A stretch of 64,000 nt of DNA, taken from the NCBI RefSeq assembly GCF_030272615.1, contig NC_081408.1, positions 622,664,476 to 622,728,475 on the forward strand. The letters run 5' to 3'. The first letter of the stretch is position 1. Each line of letters opens with the position of its first letter. The notes under the pieces are model-generated. The model saw only the letters and a list, made by a program, of their open reading frames with translations. It had not been told where the DNA came from and did no database searches. The translations under genes were made by a program, and so were the position numbers. Shown piece by piece: positions 12,655-24,315 of the stretch. The DNA comes from Cryptomeria japonica (Eukaryota; Streptophyta; Pinopsida; Cupressales; Cupressaceae).

Positions 12655-13284
12655 TGCCACAGTTCTGGATATGCTCCAAGTACTTCTCTGACTTATATAT
12701 GTTTGCATCATGGATTATATCCCTGACAATGACTTCCAACGTGACAGAGTTTTACATCTGTTTCACAGTCTCTTTCAATTCAATTTCATCAATTTGGGCA
12801 ATATCAAGGGCGACATTGAGAAGACTACGACATTCTGAGATCCATACATATGTATCATTTAGCTCACCCTTCTGATCAATTAACTATGGGAAACCATGTT
12901 GAACAATGTCTTTGCATTCATCATATTCAAATTGTAATTGTTCATCAAATTTATTGTGTTTAGCCAACAACCTCTTTATTTATTCAATTCCTTATGTTTC
13001 CTCTTTGGCCATTATTTTATCATGCAACCTTGTTCCCAATCTGTTTGAAATTCTGTTGTGTGAAATTGCATTGTCCATGTTCTTTTGAAACACTGTCCAG
13101 AATTCTTTCAGAAAGCCTTGTAAAACCTCAAATCTTTTAGTTAGTAATACACAGGCAGTATCTGCCCTCACACTTTGCATCTGTTTAATATCCTTTTATT
13201 TTCTTGTTGCAACTCCTTTCATTTTTTCTTTCATTGAGAGCTATCCAGAGTAAGAACCATTGGCACCTGTTGCCCACTTCTCCT

Positions 13285-15579
13285 TCACATTTCTTCATAC
13301 AACGCCTTGTATTGGTTCCTCTCTCTCACTACTTTGACCATCTGTGCTTTATTGAATTTTGAAATATCCACTCCGATTTCAGCAGAAACAATTGGATCAA
13401 TTTCACCAAATTTTAGTTTCATCATATGGCTAAAGGCCTTGTCAACATCAATGATATTTGGTCTCTTGTGGGGAGGGTACAAAGCCCATAACCTCAAAGA
13501 TTCCTCATCCTGATCAAATCTTGAACCAATAAATATATCATTTACACCTTGTATATCCAATTTGAATTCCTTGTTTTTTGAATCCAATAAACTGTCAAAG
13601 ATAAAAGAAGCACTTACGTCCCATCCGGGAAAAAAATCACCCCAGCCTCTGTAAGTAGTTGCCTCCCCTTTTGAGGGGTCACTGTGGTTATCTCTGCATC
13701 AATTTCCTCTTTTAATTTCTTTAACAACTCAGCCTCATTATCAGGCATTATGTTGGGAATAGAGTCCCTCAATTTCTTCCCTTCAAAATTGTACAAGAAT
13801 GTTTTAAATTCTTTGGAATGAATAAAAACATCATCAGCAACAAAAGTAGAAAAGTCCTCTAACTGAGAGTCAACATGAAATTTTAATGCTGTCTCTATTT
13901 GGCCCTGCATGTCTAGCTCTTCTTCCTTCTTTGGCACTTGCCATCTAGAGAAAACTGCATTCTCATCAGATTCACTTTCTGCCTCCTCCTCTTGGGTTTC
14001 AATTTCCTCGAGTATCCGTCTCTTTTCTGCCAGTTCATTATTCAATTGATCAATTACCTCTTTGGCCTCTGCATCCTCCATGTTCCTGAAGATATCTTCA
14101 GCCTCAATGCTGACATACAGATAACCTCCCAAGTTCTGGCTCTTCTTGCAAGACTGAATGTATCCTTCAGGATCATAGTTTTTCCTGGCATAATGCTCAT
14201 ACAAATTGTATTCTTCTATTGACTTCTTATCAATTATTTCACAAGATTTGGCTGACACTATGGTGAAATCACCAAAACTCAGTGTCCCAGGCAGGAAGGC
14301 TTGCTTACGCATATCTGCAAAATGTTTAGCATTGGACACACTCAATTGCCTCACAATCTCTAGATAAGCTATTTTGTCTGGTACTAGTTTTGGCAGCATG
14401 TAGGGGCTCCCCTCAAATTTATATACTCTAAAACATGTAAAATCCTTATTCACAAACTAGTCCCCCCAGTTATGATCAACAATGTCTTTCATCATAATAC
14501 CTGGGTCTTAGGAACCTCTTGATCTCGTCAGAGATAGACCCTTCACATGAAATCCCATACATTCGCTACAATGGCATCACGATAAGTTCTTCAAACTTAA
14601 TATAGTTGGATCTCATATATCAAGAATCCCAAAGAGATGTCCACAATTGGACGGGTTGCTCCTCACCTTCCCTGTTCTTGGTATTTAATTTTAGGCCCTC
14701 AGGCCAAAAACCCTTTACATATCCATAACATAACACTAGATGCATCAATAGTGAATAAAATTTGAAATTGGGATGATTATCATCTTTAAGGTTTAAAAAA
14801 CCTTCATGTAACCTCTCCATCAGATATGTTGCATAGTCAAAAGGCCTAGGTTCATACATTTGTATATCAGAGGCTAACACCAATGGCCCACTGCTTACCA
14901 GATCAGGCACCTCCACCCCTCCTACTTGCCCACACGACATATATGTGTACTGCAAGTAGTGTGAACAAATCAATGCTGAATGGTGGCCTGTCTTCCTCTG
15001 TTAATTTTCTTGCCCGCCTCTTGTAAATGGCAAATTTCCAGCCAGTATATGTAATGTCCATCTGAGGTATTCTTCCTCAAACTCCCCAAAGGACAAGGGC
15101 TTATCAGGACTGGGTTCTAAATTGAATTTCTTGTTTATGGTACCCGCAAAAAATCTAATAAATGCTTCCCCATTTGGGAGTTGAATGCGCCTCTTCACCG
15201 AATTATAATTTTTCACCAAAACCTCTAGCAATCTTATGTTTACAAAAACATTGGGGACTATTAGCTTACCTAAATTTGTCATCCAAGGATTGCAGAGTGA
15301 CATCTCCTTGCTCCTTCTCAAATAGTAGAACATAAACTGTTCATGTCCCCTTACCTTGGTCCAGACATCTCTGACCTCTCTATACTTGTCTTCTAATTGG
15401 TCTCTCCTCGGTAGGTGCTGCTTTGACCTTCTGGATTTTGGGTCGGGTGCTTGCATTTGGTCTATCATGTCTTGGTTTAACTTCCTGACTGGAGGCACCT
15501 CTTTAGTTTTTCCTTTCTTCTCCATAGAGTCAGGGCTCTTGTCCGCCCTTTTCTTTCTTGTTGAACTCGAAGCTTCCAT
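13285..15579 (-). pseudogene. Orphan retroelement-borne protein, broken, about 690 codons
   Basis: The minus strand reads from a good ATG at 15579 (MEASSSTRKKRADK) through four pieces: 15579-15001, 14973-14620, 14453-13614 and 13587-13285. The gaps continue the same protein with stops, and one frame change lies near 14.5 kb. The N-terminus is Lys/Ser-rich. The middle (about residues 60-180) looks globular, with FMFYYLRRSKEMSLCNPW and a segment recalling 'putative plant transposon protein' families. Residues about 450-560 are Glu-rich and probably coiled coil. I do not recognise the family with certainty. Its place just upstream of a 3' LTR is like that of the second long frame of the 23.1-30.9 kb element. 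Confidence 0.55.
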
Positions 15580-15889
15580 TTCTGTAATTACAATCCTCTT
15601 CTCTATTTTTCAAAGGCGCAATGTGTTCTATTTGTGTATTCTTCTTTCACCAATGCATTATTTAGACAAGGCAATTTCTAGTTCCGTCGTATTCTTTTGC
15701 AATAATGAACTTCTCATAAAAATTTCCTCGTGCGAACCATAGATGCATATCTACTACAAGTATTAAATAGAAGACTTTTAAAAATTTTGGTTTTGAATTC
15801 TGATATGACAATGGCTCGTCAACATATGTCTCCCTAATGAATATTTCCCTTTTGGTTCTCTTTGAGCAACTGTTTATCTTCTTTGACAT

Positions 15890-16957
15890 CTTACTTTCTC
15901 TTATCAGGATACCCTAATCCGATGACTCCTTTTCCTCCTCATCGGTATATCTCAAACCGATATTCTCATTGGGCGTTGAGTGAGCTCATTTAGCATTATC
16001 GCGATAGGCATTGTTTCCCCGATGGGCTTCACCATTGGCATATATCTTCCCGATGCAACTGGCTTCATCACCATGAGTCTTCCCGATAGTGTCTTCACTT
16101 TGCTCAATCAACCCACTCCTTCATCGGGTATCGGGGTAATCTGAAATGAAACATACCGATAAGAAAAGTCTTCCCGATAGAGTATGTTCCATCAGTATAT
16201 GTTTCACCGATGATTTCTTTGGGCATTAGGGTGGCTCAAAGTAACACATACCAATCGCTTTGGCTATACCGATGCAACTGGCTTCATCGCCATGAGTCTT
16301 CCCGATAGTGTCTTCACTCTTCTCAATCAGTCCACTCCTTCATCGGGTATCATGGTAATCCAAAATGAAACACACCGATAAGAAAAGTCTTCCTGATAGA
16401 GTATGTTCCATTGGTATATGTTTCATCGATGATTTCTTCGAGCGTCGGCGTGGCTCAAAGTAACACATATCGATCACTTTAACTATACCGATGCAACTGG
16501 CTTCATCGCCATGAGTCTTCTCGATAGTGTCTTCGCTCCGCTCAATCAGTTTGATCCTTCATCGGGTATCAGGGTAATTCGAAATGAAACATACCGATAA
16601 GCAAAGTCTTCCCAATAGAGTATGTTCCATCAGTATATGTTTCATCGATGATTTCTTCAGGTGTCGGGGTGGCTCAAAGTAACACATACAGATCATTTTG
16701 GCTATACCGATGGACTCTTCTTTTTGTCACTCTTATCGGTATAAGTCTTACTGATACCCTCATCGACTATCGACAAGACAATTCTCCATTATTGTCGCTA
16801 GTGTTTACTATACCAATGGGTCATATCGGTATAGTTTTTGCTGATGGATCAATTCTCCTCAACTTTGCTCCTTGATCGGTATAACTTCTGCCGATGAGTA
16901 CAACTTCGGCTTGCTACGCTCTCTCATCGCTATATGGTATCCTGATGCCTCCTCACC
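15890..16957. repeat. ATCGG-word-rich region with a 219-bp triple repeat
   Basis: Three head-to-tail copies, each 219 bp, start at 16050, 16269 and 16488, each with CCGATGCAACTGGCTTCAT. The fourth start at 16707 diverges. The whole region is packed with ATCGG, CCGAT and TATCGGTAT words on both strands. It ends at 16957, directly against clathrin exon sequence. Confidence 0.85.
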
Positions 16958-17420
16958 CCAATCGGGTGATCATGAACTTACAGAGGAATTGGTGGTGTAT
17001 TTTGTGGAATAGGTATACAATTGGTAAAACATATAGTTGGTTGTGCTCTCTCACAGGGTAAAAATATTTTGAATTTTCATTTTAGATTGGGGCATTGAAA
17101 TGGGGCTTACTTTTGCAATTTGGAACTGCAGGGCAAGAAAGAATGCTTTGCTTCATGCTTGTTCATATGCTATGACTTGATCAGACCAGATGTGGCTTTG
17201 GAACTTGCCTGGATGAATAATATGATTGACTTTGTGTTTCCATACCTACTTTAGGTTCTTGATATACTCTGATGATTCTGTGAATATTTTAAGTTTCTCT
17301 TTAATAAACATTTTAAATCTTCTACACAATTAAATAACTAATATTCAAAGAATTTCTTTTTCAAAGTTCATTCGAGAATACACGAAAAAAGTTGATGAGC
17401 TTGTTAAGGACAAGTTAGAG

Positions 17421-19440
17421 GCTGTCCAAGAAGAGAAATCCAAGGAGAAAGAAGAGAAAGATCTTGTTGCTCAACAGGTGTGCATTTTGCTTAATTGACC
17501 CTCAAGGAGCACTTGTTCTACTCTACTGACGGTTTTTAAAAATTCAAATAAATATGTGCCTATTTTGTTTACATAATATAGCATTCTAAGAGCACAATTA
17601 ACGAAATTATAGAAAATAGCATGCGTATTTTTAAGAGCATAATTGAGGAAATTATAGAAAAATTATGTGCTAACATATTTCACTGTCTAAAAAGGATAAT
17701 CTTTACAAGGATGCAATGGAAACTAGTTCTCAATCGGGTGATCGTGAACTTGCAGAGGAATTGCTGGTATATTTTGTGGAACAGGTATTTTATGGAATGA
17801 GTTAGAGGTTGTCCAAGAAGAGAAATCCAAGGAGAAAGAAGAGAAAGATCTTGTTGCTCAACAAGTATGCATTTTTCTTAATTGAGCCTCAAGGAGCACT
17901 TGTTATACTCTACTGACGGTATTTAAAAATTCAAATAAATATGTTCCGATTTTGTTTACAGAATATAGTATTTTAAGAGCATAATTAAGGAAATTATAGA
18001 AAATAACATGCACATTTTTAAGAGAATAATTAAGGAAATTATAGAAAAATAGCATTTTCAAGACAATTATAGAAAAATTATGTGCTAACATATTGCACTG
18101 TCTAAAAAGGATAATCTTTACAAGGATGCAATGGAAACTAGTTCTCAATCGGGTGATTGTGAACTTGCAGAGGAATTGCTGGTGTATTTTATGGAATGAG
18201 TTAGAGGCTGTCCAAGAAGAGAAATCCAAGGAGAAAGAAAAGAAAGATCTTGTTGCTCAACAGGTATGCATTTTGCTTAATTGAGCCTCAAGGAGCACTT
18301 GTTCTACTCTACTGACGATTTTTAAAAATTCAAATAAATATGTGCCTATTTTGTTTACATAATATAGCATTTTAAGAGCACAATTAAGGAAATTATAGAA
18401 AATAGCATGCATATTTTTAAGAGCACAATTAAGGAAATTATAGACAAATAGCATTTTTAAGGAAATTATAGAAAAATTATATGCTAACATATTTCACTGT
18501 CTAAAAAGGATAATCTTTACAAGGATGCAATGGAAACTAGTTCTCAATCGGGTGATTGTGAACTTGCAGAGGAATTGCTGGTGTATTTTGTGGAACAGGT
18601 ATTTTGTGGAACGTGTTAGAGGTTGTCCAAGAAGAGAAATCCAAGGAGAAAGAGGAGAAAGATCTTATTGCTCAACAGGTATGCATTTTGCTTAATTGAG
18701 CCTCAAGGAGCACTTGTTCTACTCTACTGACGATTTTTAAAAATTCAAATAAATGTGTCAATTTTGTTTACATAATATAGCATTTTAAGAGCATAATTAA
18801 GGATATTATAGAAAATAGCATGCACATTTTTAAGAGCATAATTAAGGAAATTATAGAAAAATAGCATTTTCAAGGAAATTATAGAAAAATTATGTGCTAA
18901 CATATTGCACTGTCTAAAAAGGATAATCTTTACAAGGATGCAATGGAAACTAGTTCTCAATCGGGTGATCATGAACTTGCAGAGGAATTGCTGGTGTATT
19001 TTGTGGAACAGGTATTTTGTGGAATGAGTTAGAGGTTGTCCAAGAAGAGAAATCCAAGGAGAAAGAAGAGAAAGATCTTGTTGCTCAACAGGTATGTATT
19101 TTGCTTAATTGAGCCTCAAGGAGCACTTGTTCTACTCTACTAACAGTTTTTAAAAATTCAAATAAATATGTGCCTATTTTGTTTACAAAATATAGCATTT
19201 TAAGAGCATAATTAAGGAAATTATAGAAAATAGCATGCACATTTTTAAGAGCATAACTAAGGAAATTATAGACAAATAGTATTTTTAAGGAGATTATTAA
19301 AAAATTACGTGCTAACATATTTCACTGTCTAAAAAGGATAATCTTTACAAGGATGCAATGGAAACTAGTTCTTAATCGGGTGATCGTGAACTTGCAGAGG
19401 AATTGCTGGTGTATTTTGTGGAACAGGTATACAATTGGTA
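17421..19440 (+). repeat. Tandem amplification of clathrin 3' exons, about 5 copies
   Basis: The exon phrase encoding [16 protein letters not shown] recurs with starts at 17421, 17808, 18207, 18622 and 19035 (spacing 387, 399, 415 and 413). Alternating with it, the exon for [18 protein letters not shown] to LVYFVEQ recurs at about 17695, 18098, 18500, 18913 and 19328. Each unit joins the end of the VYFVEQ exon straight to the later EEKSKEK exon. The exon encoding GKKECFASC and the intron between are missing. The introns carry AAATTATAGAAAA words, themselves partly repeated. Confidence 0.9.
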
Positions 19441-19924
19441 AAACATAGAGTTGGTTGTTCTCTCTCACAGGCTAAAGTGTATTTTGAATTTTCATTTTGG
19501 ATTGGGGCATTGAAATGGGGCTTACTTTTGCATTTGGAACTGCAGGGCAAGAAAGAATGATTTGCTTCATGTTTGTTCATATGCTATGACTTGATCATAC
19601 TAGATGTGGCTTTGGAACTTGCCTGGATGAATAATATGATTGACTTTGTGTTTCCATACCTACTTCAGGTTCTTGATATACTCTGATGATTTTGTGAATA
19701 TTTTAAGTTTCTCTTTAATAAACATTTTAAATCTTCTGCAGAAATAAATATGTGCCTATTTTGTTTACAGAATATGTATGCTCAGCATCTTCCCCTTTGC
19801 TTTGCCAGCACCTCCAATGCCTGGCATGGGAGTGGGAATGGGAGGTTTCTTTCAGCTAGGTATGAGTGGAATAGGAATGCCTCCCATGCCAGCTTATGGT
19901 ATGCCACCTATGGGTGGCTATTGA

Positions 19925-20291
19925 TGGGATTGAAGAACTTAACGTGGGACACAATTCTTCAATCATACATGGTTTTTTGAGGTTGATCTTCGAGTGGAAA
20001 GATTAGATTGTCAAATTGTTTTTGTTGTCGTTTGGTTGGTTGATACAAATTAATAAATCTTTAGTATTATCGTATCGGCCAATCAGTTCAAATCTTTCCA
20101 TCTACCAAACATTCGATGCCTGAACCGTCGCATGATTATATTGTCAAATTGTTTTTATTGTAGTTTGGTTGGCTGATGTAGAATAATAAATAATTAGTAT
20201 TATCATATTGGTCAATAAGTGCAAACCTTTCCATCCACCAAGCATCCGACGAGGATGTTGTATGTCCAACAACATCCTTGTCGGATAAGCC
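19925..20291 (+). other. Clathrin 3' flank with an approximately 110-bp direct repeat
   Basis: After the clathrin stop comes a 3' UTR-like stretch with AATAAATC at about 20050. The stretch at about 20007-20118 recurs, diverged, at about 20150-20250 (ATTGTCAAATTGTTTTT to CATCCACCAAGC). No gene is seen. Confidence 0.5.
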
Positions 20292-21040
20292 GTGAGAAGG
20301 CGTCAGAATTTTTACGCCCACCCAGTTTATTCCGATGACTATCGAGTTTTGTTGACAGCTAAGCAGTGAGGGGGCATCAGAATTTTGACGCCCACCCAAT
20401 TTATTCTGACGACTATCGAGTTTTGTCGATGGCTAAGGAGTGAGGGGGCGTCATAATTCCAACGCCCACCCAATTTATTTCAACGACTTATCGAGTTTTG
20501 TCGATGTCAGGACCATCGCACATACAACATCCTCATTGGTGCAGATGCCCTCATAGTCGTGGGACTTCTGACGGCTAAACTATGATGAGGTCGTCTGAAT
20601 TCAGATGCCCGAACCATCGCACATATAGCATCCTTGTCGGTGAGGATGCCCTCATTTGTGTCGAAATTTTGACGGCTACATAGCGACGGGGCTATTTGAA
20701 TTCAAACGCCTGAACCGTCAGACATACAACATCCTCGTCAGTGTGGATGCCCTGGTTGCCATTGGAATTCCGAAGACTTATCAAGTTTTACTAACGGCTA
20801 AGCAGTGAGGGGGTCGTCGGAATTCCAATTTATTCCGACGCCTTAGCTATCAAAACATTACTTGCAAGGCGTTGGAATTATGACGACTTATCGAGTTTTA
20901 CCAACGGCTAAGCGTAGTCATGGCCATCGTCGGAAGATTCTTCGACTCCATCAAAATTATGATGGTCATGAGCACCGTCAGAATGTTCGACTACAAGTTT
21001 TTGACGACGTTGCTCGTCGGCAGTTCGACGAATTGTAGTC
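20292..21040. repeat. 74-bp GACG-rich tandem repeat, decaying to the right
   Basis: Units containing CGACTATCGAGTTTTGTCGA, GCTAAGCAGTGAGGGGG and GACGCCCACCCAATTTATT recur with equivalent points at 20331, 20405 and 20479. Looser copies follow to about 21040. The CGACG words and GC level differ from the neighbourhood. Such arrays are common in subterminal regions of DNA transposons, but no terminal repeat was found. Confidence 0.65.
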
Positions 21041-21287
21041 AAAATTTCGACGAATGCCATCGGAATTTGAGGCTAAATGTACTAGTGGTAATACAAACAA
21101 CATTCATTATGTCAGGCCTAGTCTGAGTCAAATAAAGAAGATCTCCAATCACAAATTTGTATCTTGTAGGATTTACCGGTGCATAAACATCTTTCCTTGT
21201 CAATTTCTCATTTGTAATCATAGGATTACTTACCAGTTTAGAATCTCCCATACAAAATTTCTTCAACAATTCGGGTGGGGAGGCCAC
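21039..21287 (-). pseudogene. Ty1/copia reverse transcriptase fragment
   Basis: The minus strand encodes the C-terminal RT region of copia pol: LLKKFCMGDSKLVSNPMI, then YKFVIGDLLYLTQTRPDI. This matches the usual 'Y..~IGSLLYLT.~RPDI' signature. Only about 80 codons are present, with no neighbouring RNase H or integrase. Confidence 0.75.
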
Positions 21288-21399
21288 CCAATGTGGTTAG
21301 TAGAGATAGGCAGAGTCGAGCTTCCATTGCAGATTGGAGCCCAAAGAACTTTACCAGAAATGGGGATGGGATCCCCCTCTCTTGCTAAATGAAATTTTT

Positions 21400-22090
21400 T
21401 CCGTGGAATATAAGGGGATTGAATCATCCACATAAGCATGGTCTTCTATCCAACTTGGTTAGGGATCATAAGCTAGATATTTGCCTTGTTTAAGAGACTA
21501 AAATGCCTGGTAGTAAAGTGAAAAAGATTAAATTGGCAATTTTTGGAGATTTTGGTGTTCACTGTGTTGATGCAAATGGTGCTTCTGGCAGTATCGCCAC
21601 TCTTTGGAATCCAAGACTATTATGTGGTAAGGTGGTTCTCTCTTCTTCTAATCACATTGCTACTAGATTCTATAGTCTTAAAGATGGATCCTCTTGGATT
21701 ATTTCCAACATCTATGCTCCTAATGGGAGAACTGCTAGGAAAGTTCTCTGGTCTTCCGTTTGTCATGCTATATCACTTTTCCCTAATGAGAAATGGATAC
21801 TTCTGGGTGATTTCAACACCCCTCTCTAAAACTTGGAGAAATCTGGGGGCATGCCTATTTCTATTGACAGTAGACAAGACTTGAATGATATGATTAATTC
21901 TTTGAGCCTATTGGACCTGGATCTTATTGGGGCTAGATTCACTTGGTCTAACAGACACATTGGGGAGGACCTCATATAGGTTAAGCTGGATAGGGGCCTT
22001 GTCTCTCCTGATTGGATACAAAATGCTTCTTGTAAATTCAATGCCTTGACCTGATTAGGATCTGATCACTTCCCTATTTGTCTTTCGGTG
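21400..22090 (+). pseudogene. LINE (L1-type) APE endonuclease fragment
   Basis: The plus strand gives RGLNHPHKHGLLSNLVRDHK, then LDICLV with a stop where QET is expected, WNPRLLCGKVV, IISNIYAPNG, LLGDFNTP and FTWSNRH, with GSDHFPI near 22055-22075. These are the ordered motifs of apurinic-type endonucleases of plant non-LTR elements, including the GDFN and SDH catalytic boxes. Stops at about 21489 and 21828, among others, break it. The RT domain is absent here. Confidence 0.85.
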
Positions 22091-23125
22091 ATTTCGTTGT
22101 CTGGAAGAAAGCACTAATACATTTGGTCTAGAATTCTGACGGAGGTTTCTGATGGAGAAGGTATATTGTGACCAAATTTAATTTAATTTTTTTTTAAATG
22201 CCCTTTTTTCATCGGAATTCATCTGGTAATTTCACATTTGGTTTCGACGGAGAAGGCATTAGCAATGAAATTTGTTTTTTCTTTTTCAAAAAAGTGCTCA
22301 TGTTCGTTGAAATTTTGACGACAACGGGCATTACTTAAAAAAAAAAAAGAGGGCAATTCATTTGTGCATTCAATGTCACGCAGGCTTCTACGTCAACCTC
22401 AACCCCTGGCAAGATCAAATGACACACTCACCATTCAAGGTACTTTAGCACACTTGCCATTCAAGGTAGAATCTTCACCTTCATTTTGGATTTGAATATT
22501 ATGAGGAATTGTTGAATCTTCACCTTCATTCATTGAATCTTCAGATTTGCATAATATTTGCATGAGGAATTTCAGATTTGCATAATATGAGGAATTGATT
22601 GGGTAGAATCTTCACCATTTGAGGTAGCTGAATCTTCACCTTCATTCATTGATTTGCATATATGAGGAATTGCTTGCGTCTCACCCATTGCTTGATCTAT
22701 CCACTACATTTCACAACTACCTGTGCTTTGTCGTTCCTAGGTCAACATCATCAAAAGTATTTTAATGTTGCCCCCATGCCTCGGTTGTTGATGTTTAGTT
22801 TTTCCCACATTGAAAAAGAATGGGAGAAAGCTTATCCACGTTGCAAGCTTTGTGAGGCTTCTTCCATAAATAACATGCTAGTCATAGATTTCATTGCTTA
22901 AAATTTAGAGCTTTCTCATCAAATGGGGAAGAAAAGGACATCAGTGAAGTAGATCTTAAACACTTGTTGGCACCTTATTATCTTATAGGATTGATAGAGA
23001 AAACTTAGAATTCTAATCGACTTGAGACTTCTTAATTGCATTTGAAAGAGTTTATTTCATTTTATGAGAAGCCACAATTTGTTCTCAAAGAAGAACATAG
23101 CCATACCATGTCATTACCTATTGAT
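22091..23125 (+). other. Unassigned stretch, last part coding-like
   Basis: At 22138-22330 there are GACGG-type words as in the 20.3-kb repeat. At 22440-22680 the phrase 'gaatcttcaccttcatt' recurs several times. From about 22915 to 23125 one frame reads almost without stops (EEKDISEVDLKHLLAPYYL, then FYEKPQFVLKEEHSH). It continues past the retroelement inserted at 23131 (see findings). I do not recognise the protein. Confidence 0.4.
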
Positions 23126-23130
23126 ATCAC
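23126..23130. other. Target site duplication ATCAC (left)
   Basis: The same five bases ATCAC stand at 30916-30920, directly after the right LTR. This marks an insertion by an LTR-type integrase. Confidence 0.85.
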
Positions 23131-24303
23131 CGATGAATACTAAGAGGAGGGGGTGAATTAGTATGCCAAAAATCTTTGCACTTAAACACTTTGCAAGACT
23201 AACAATAAACTGGTAAAACAGTTTAGCAGACAAACCGGTTAAAACACATGCAAACCAAATAGCTAATAAAGCATTCACCCACAAAAGCACAAACACCATA
23301 ACAAGAGATTTTGACGTGGAAACCCAAATGGGAAAAACCACGGTGAGATGGAACTCACAAGTAACTATTTGCATAATAGGAACCAGACCGGTTAAGGTCA
23401 GACCAGTTAAGATCTTACAATGTTCTTTACCATAACAGATCCTGTTAGGAATCTCAATCTCTGTTAGGAGATAAGTCCGATTAAAGACTACCTTGCTAGA
23501 GGATTTTAGATCCACAGATGTGAACCACCTTGTTAGAGGATTTACAAAAGGCTTTTGGGCCTACCCGGTTAAGGGCTACAGACTTGTCGAAGATGTGAGT
23601 AATCAACAAGTGATTGATCTACCTAATAGCACAGACTGCTTGGTTAGATCCTTGATAGCTCATTCCTAATGCATTCCAGCATAACTTCAGTCTTCTACAC
23701 ATTCATACTCTCTCTAACTCCTCAACCACCTTAAACCCTAGCCGTAATATCAATTATCACAACAACAACATTATCAACAACCTAAAACCCTAGACATGAT
23801 GTCCTTATAAAGGAATCTGATTTCATGTTGGTCCAATAGGATTACATTACAATTTCCTAGGTTCAATGCATCTAGACATATTTGGTAACACGACACAAAA
23901 AGCACCGCTAAAGTGTCGGCACCGTCAAACAATCGGTGGATGGTAACTCATCACAAAATGCCAGTTGGTAACTCATCACAGAGTATTACCGGTTCATACA
24001 AAACACCGGTTCAAGCAAAATGCTGGTTGCCGGTTTGACAAAATTGAAGACTGGGAAATATGTGTTCTGCCGCTTTGGTCCTTTGTACCGCTTGAGATCC
24101 TCGAACTGCTTGGGGTCTACATACTGCTTCAGATCGGTAATCACTTTCTGTAAAACATCAATAGTCTAAGGACTATAATGCATCATACCGGTTGGAGCAA
24201 TTGCCGGTTGAGCATAACTCATACATACAAAAATGATCTCAATGGAAGTGTGTGTCCATCAATGACAATGACAACGACAACATAATCATCAAAAATGCCA
24301 ACA
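23131..24303 (-). repeat. 3' LTR of the pol-less element
   Basis: On the minus strand it starts TGTTGGCATT and ends GTATTCATCG. The final A is mutated compared with ATCA in the other LTR. The first 150 plus-strand bases differ from the 29762 copy at about five positions. ACCGGT and CCGGTT words recur through it. Confidence 0.9.
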
Positions 24304-24315
24304 ATCTCCCCCTTT
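24304..24315 (-). promoter_or_regulatory. Polypurine tract AAAGGGGGAGAT
   Basis: It is directly upstream of the 3' LTR start on the minus strand, the place where plus-strand DNA synthesis is primed. It is the typical copia form. Confidence 0.85.

Larger units (their letters stand above)
11760..16957 (-). mobile_element. LTR-type element inserted in the clathrin pseudogene
   Basis: The clathrin sequence is interrupted here. The minus strand carries an orphan reading frame (15579-13285) that ends before a possible 3' LTR. That LTR starts on the minus strand at about 12654 with TGTTGGGAGACC and has a TATA-like CTATAAATGGAGG at about 12469-12481. The right end (15.9-16.95 kb) is dense in ATCGG/CCGAT words and tandem repeats and does not match the left LTR, so the element is not a clean LTR-to-LTR copy. 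No reverse transcriptase or integrase is visible. Exact borders and target duplication were not found. The left border is uncertain. Confidence 0.45.
10954..19924 (+). pseudogene. CHC: Clathrin heavy chain pseudogene (C-terminal third)
   Basis: Clathrin heavy chain forms the legs of the coat triskelion in endocytosis and Golgi traffic. The visible exons cover its C-terminal repeats. 10954-11022 gives [18 protein letters not shown]. 11022-11290 gives [16 protein letters not shown] to [11 protein letters not shown]. 11440-11618 gives [15 protein letters not shown] to MHDNFNQIGL. 11718-11760 gives EKHELLE. After an inserted element, exons resume at 16959 (QSGDHELTEELVVYF). These are followed by the GKKECFASC exon (about 17131-17252), the [17 protein letters not shown] exon (about 17375-17477), a tandem array, and a last exon (19771-19924) ending GMPPMGGY. 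Defects: about 60 codons missing between the first two exons, a TGA at about 11564 where Arg is expected, missing central exons, and a one-base insertion in the last exon. The gene's front two thirds are absent. Confidence 0.9.

Noticed and set aside
16050-16706. CRISPR-like array
   Set aside because: Units are 219 bp without a short repeat/unique spacer pattern, in plant DNA. It is an ordinary tandem repeat.
17903-19318. Repeated minus-strand frames beginning [13 protein letters not shown]-like
   Set aside because: They arise because the clathrin intron unit is tandemly repeated. AT-rich intron sequence happens to be open.
23114-23515. 133-residue minus-strand frame with hydrophobic segments
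   Set aside because: It lies within the LTR and is repeated in the other LTR. No protein features beyond chance.
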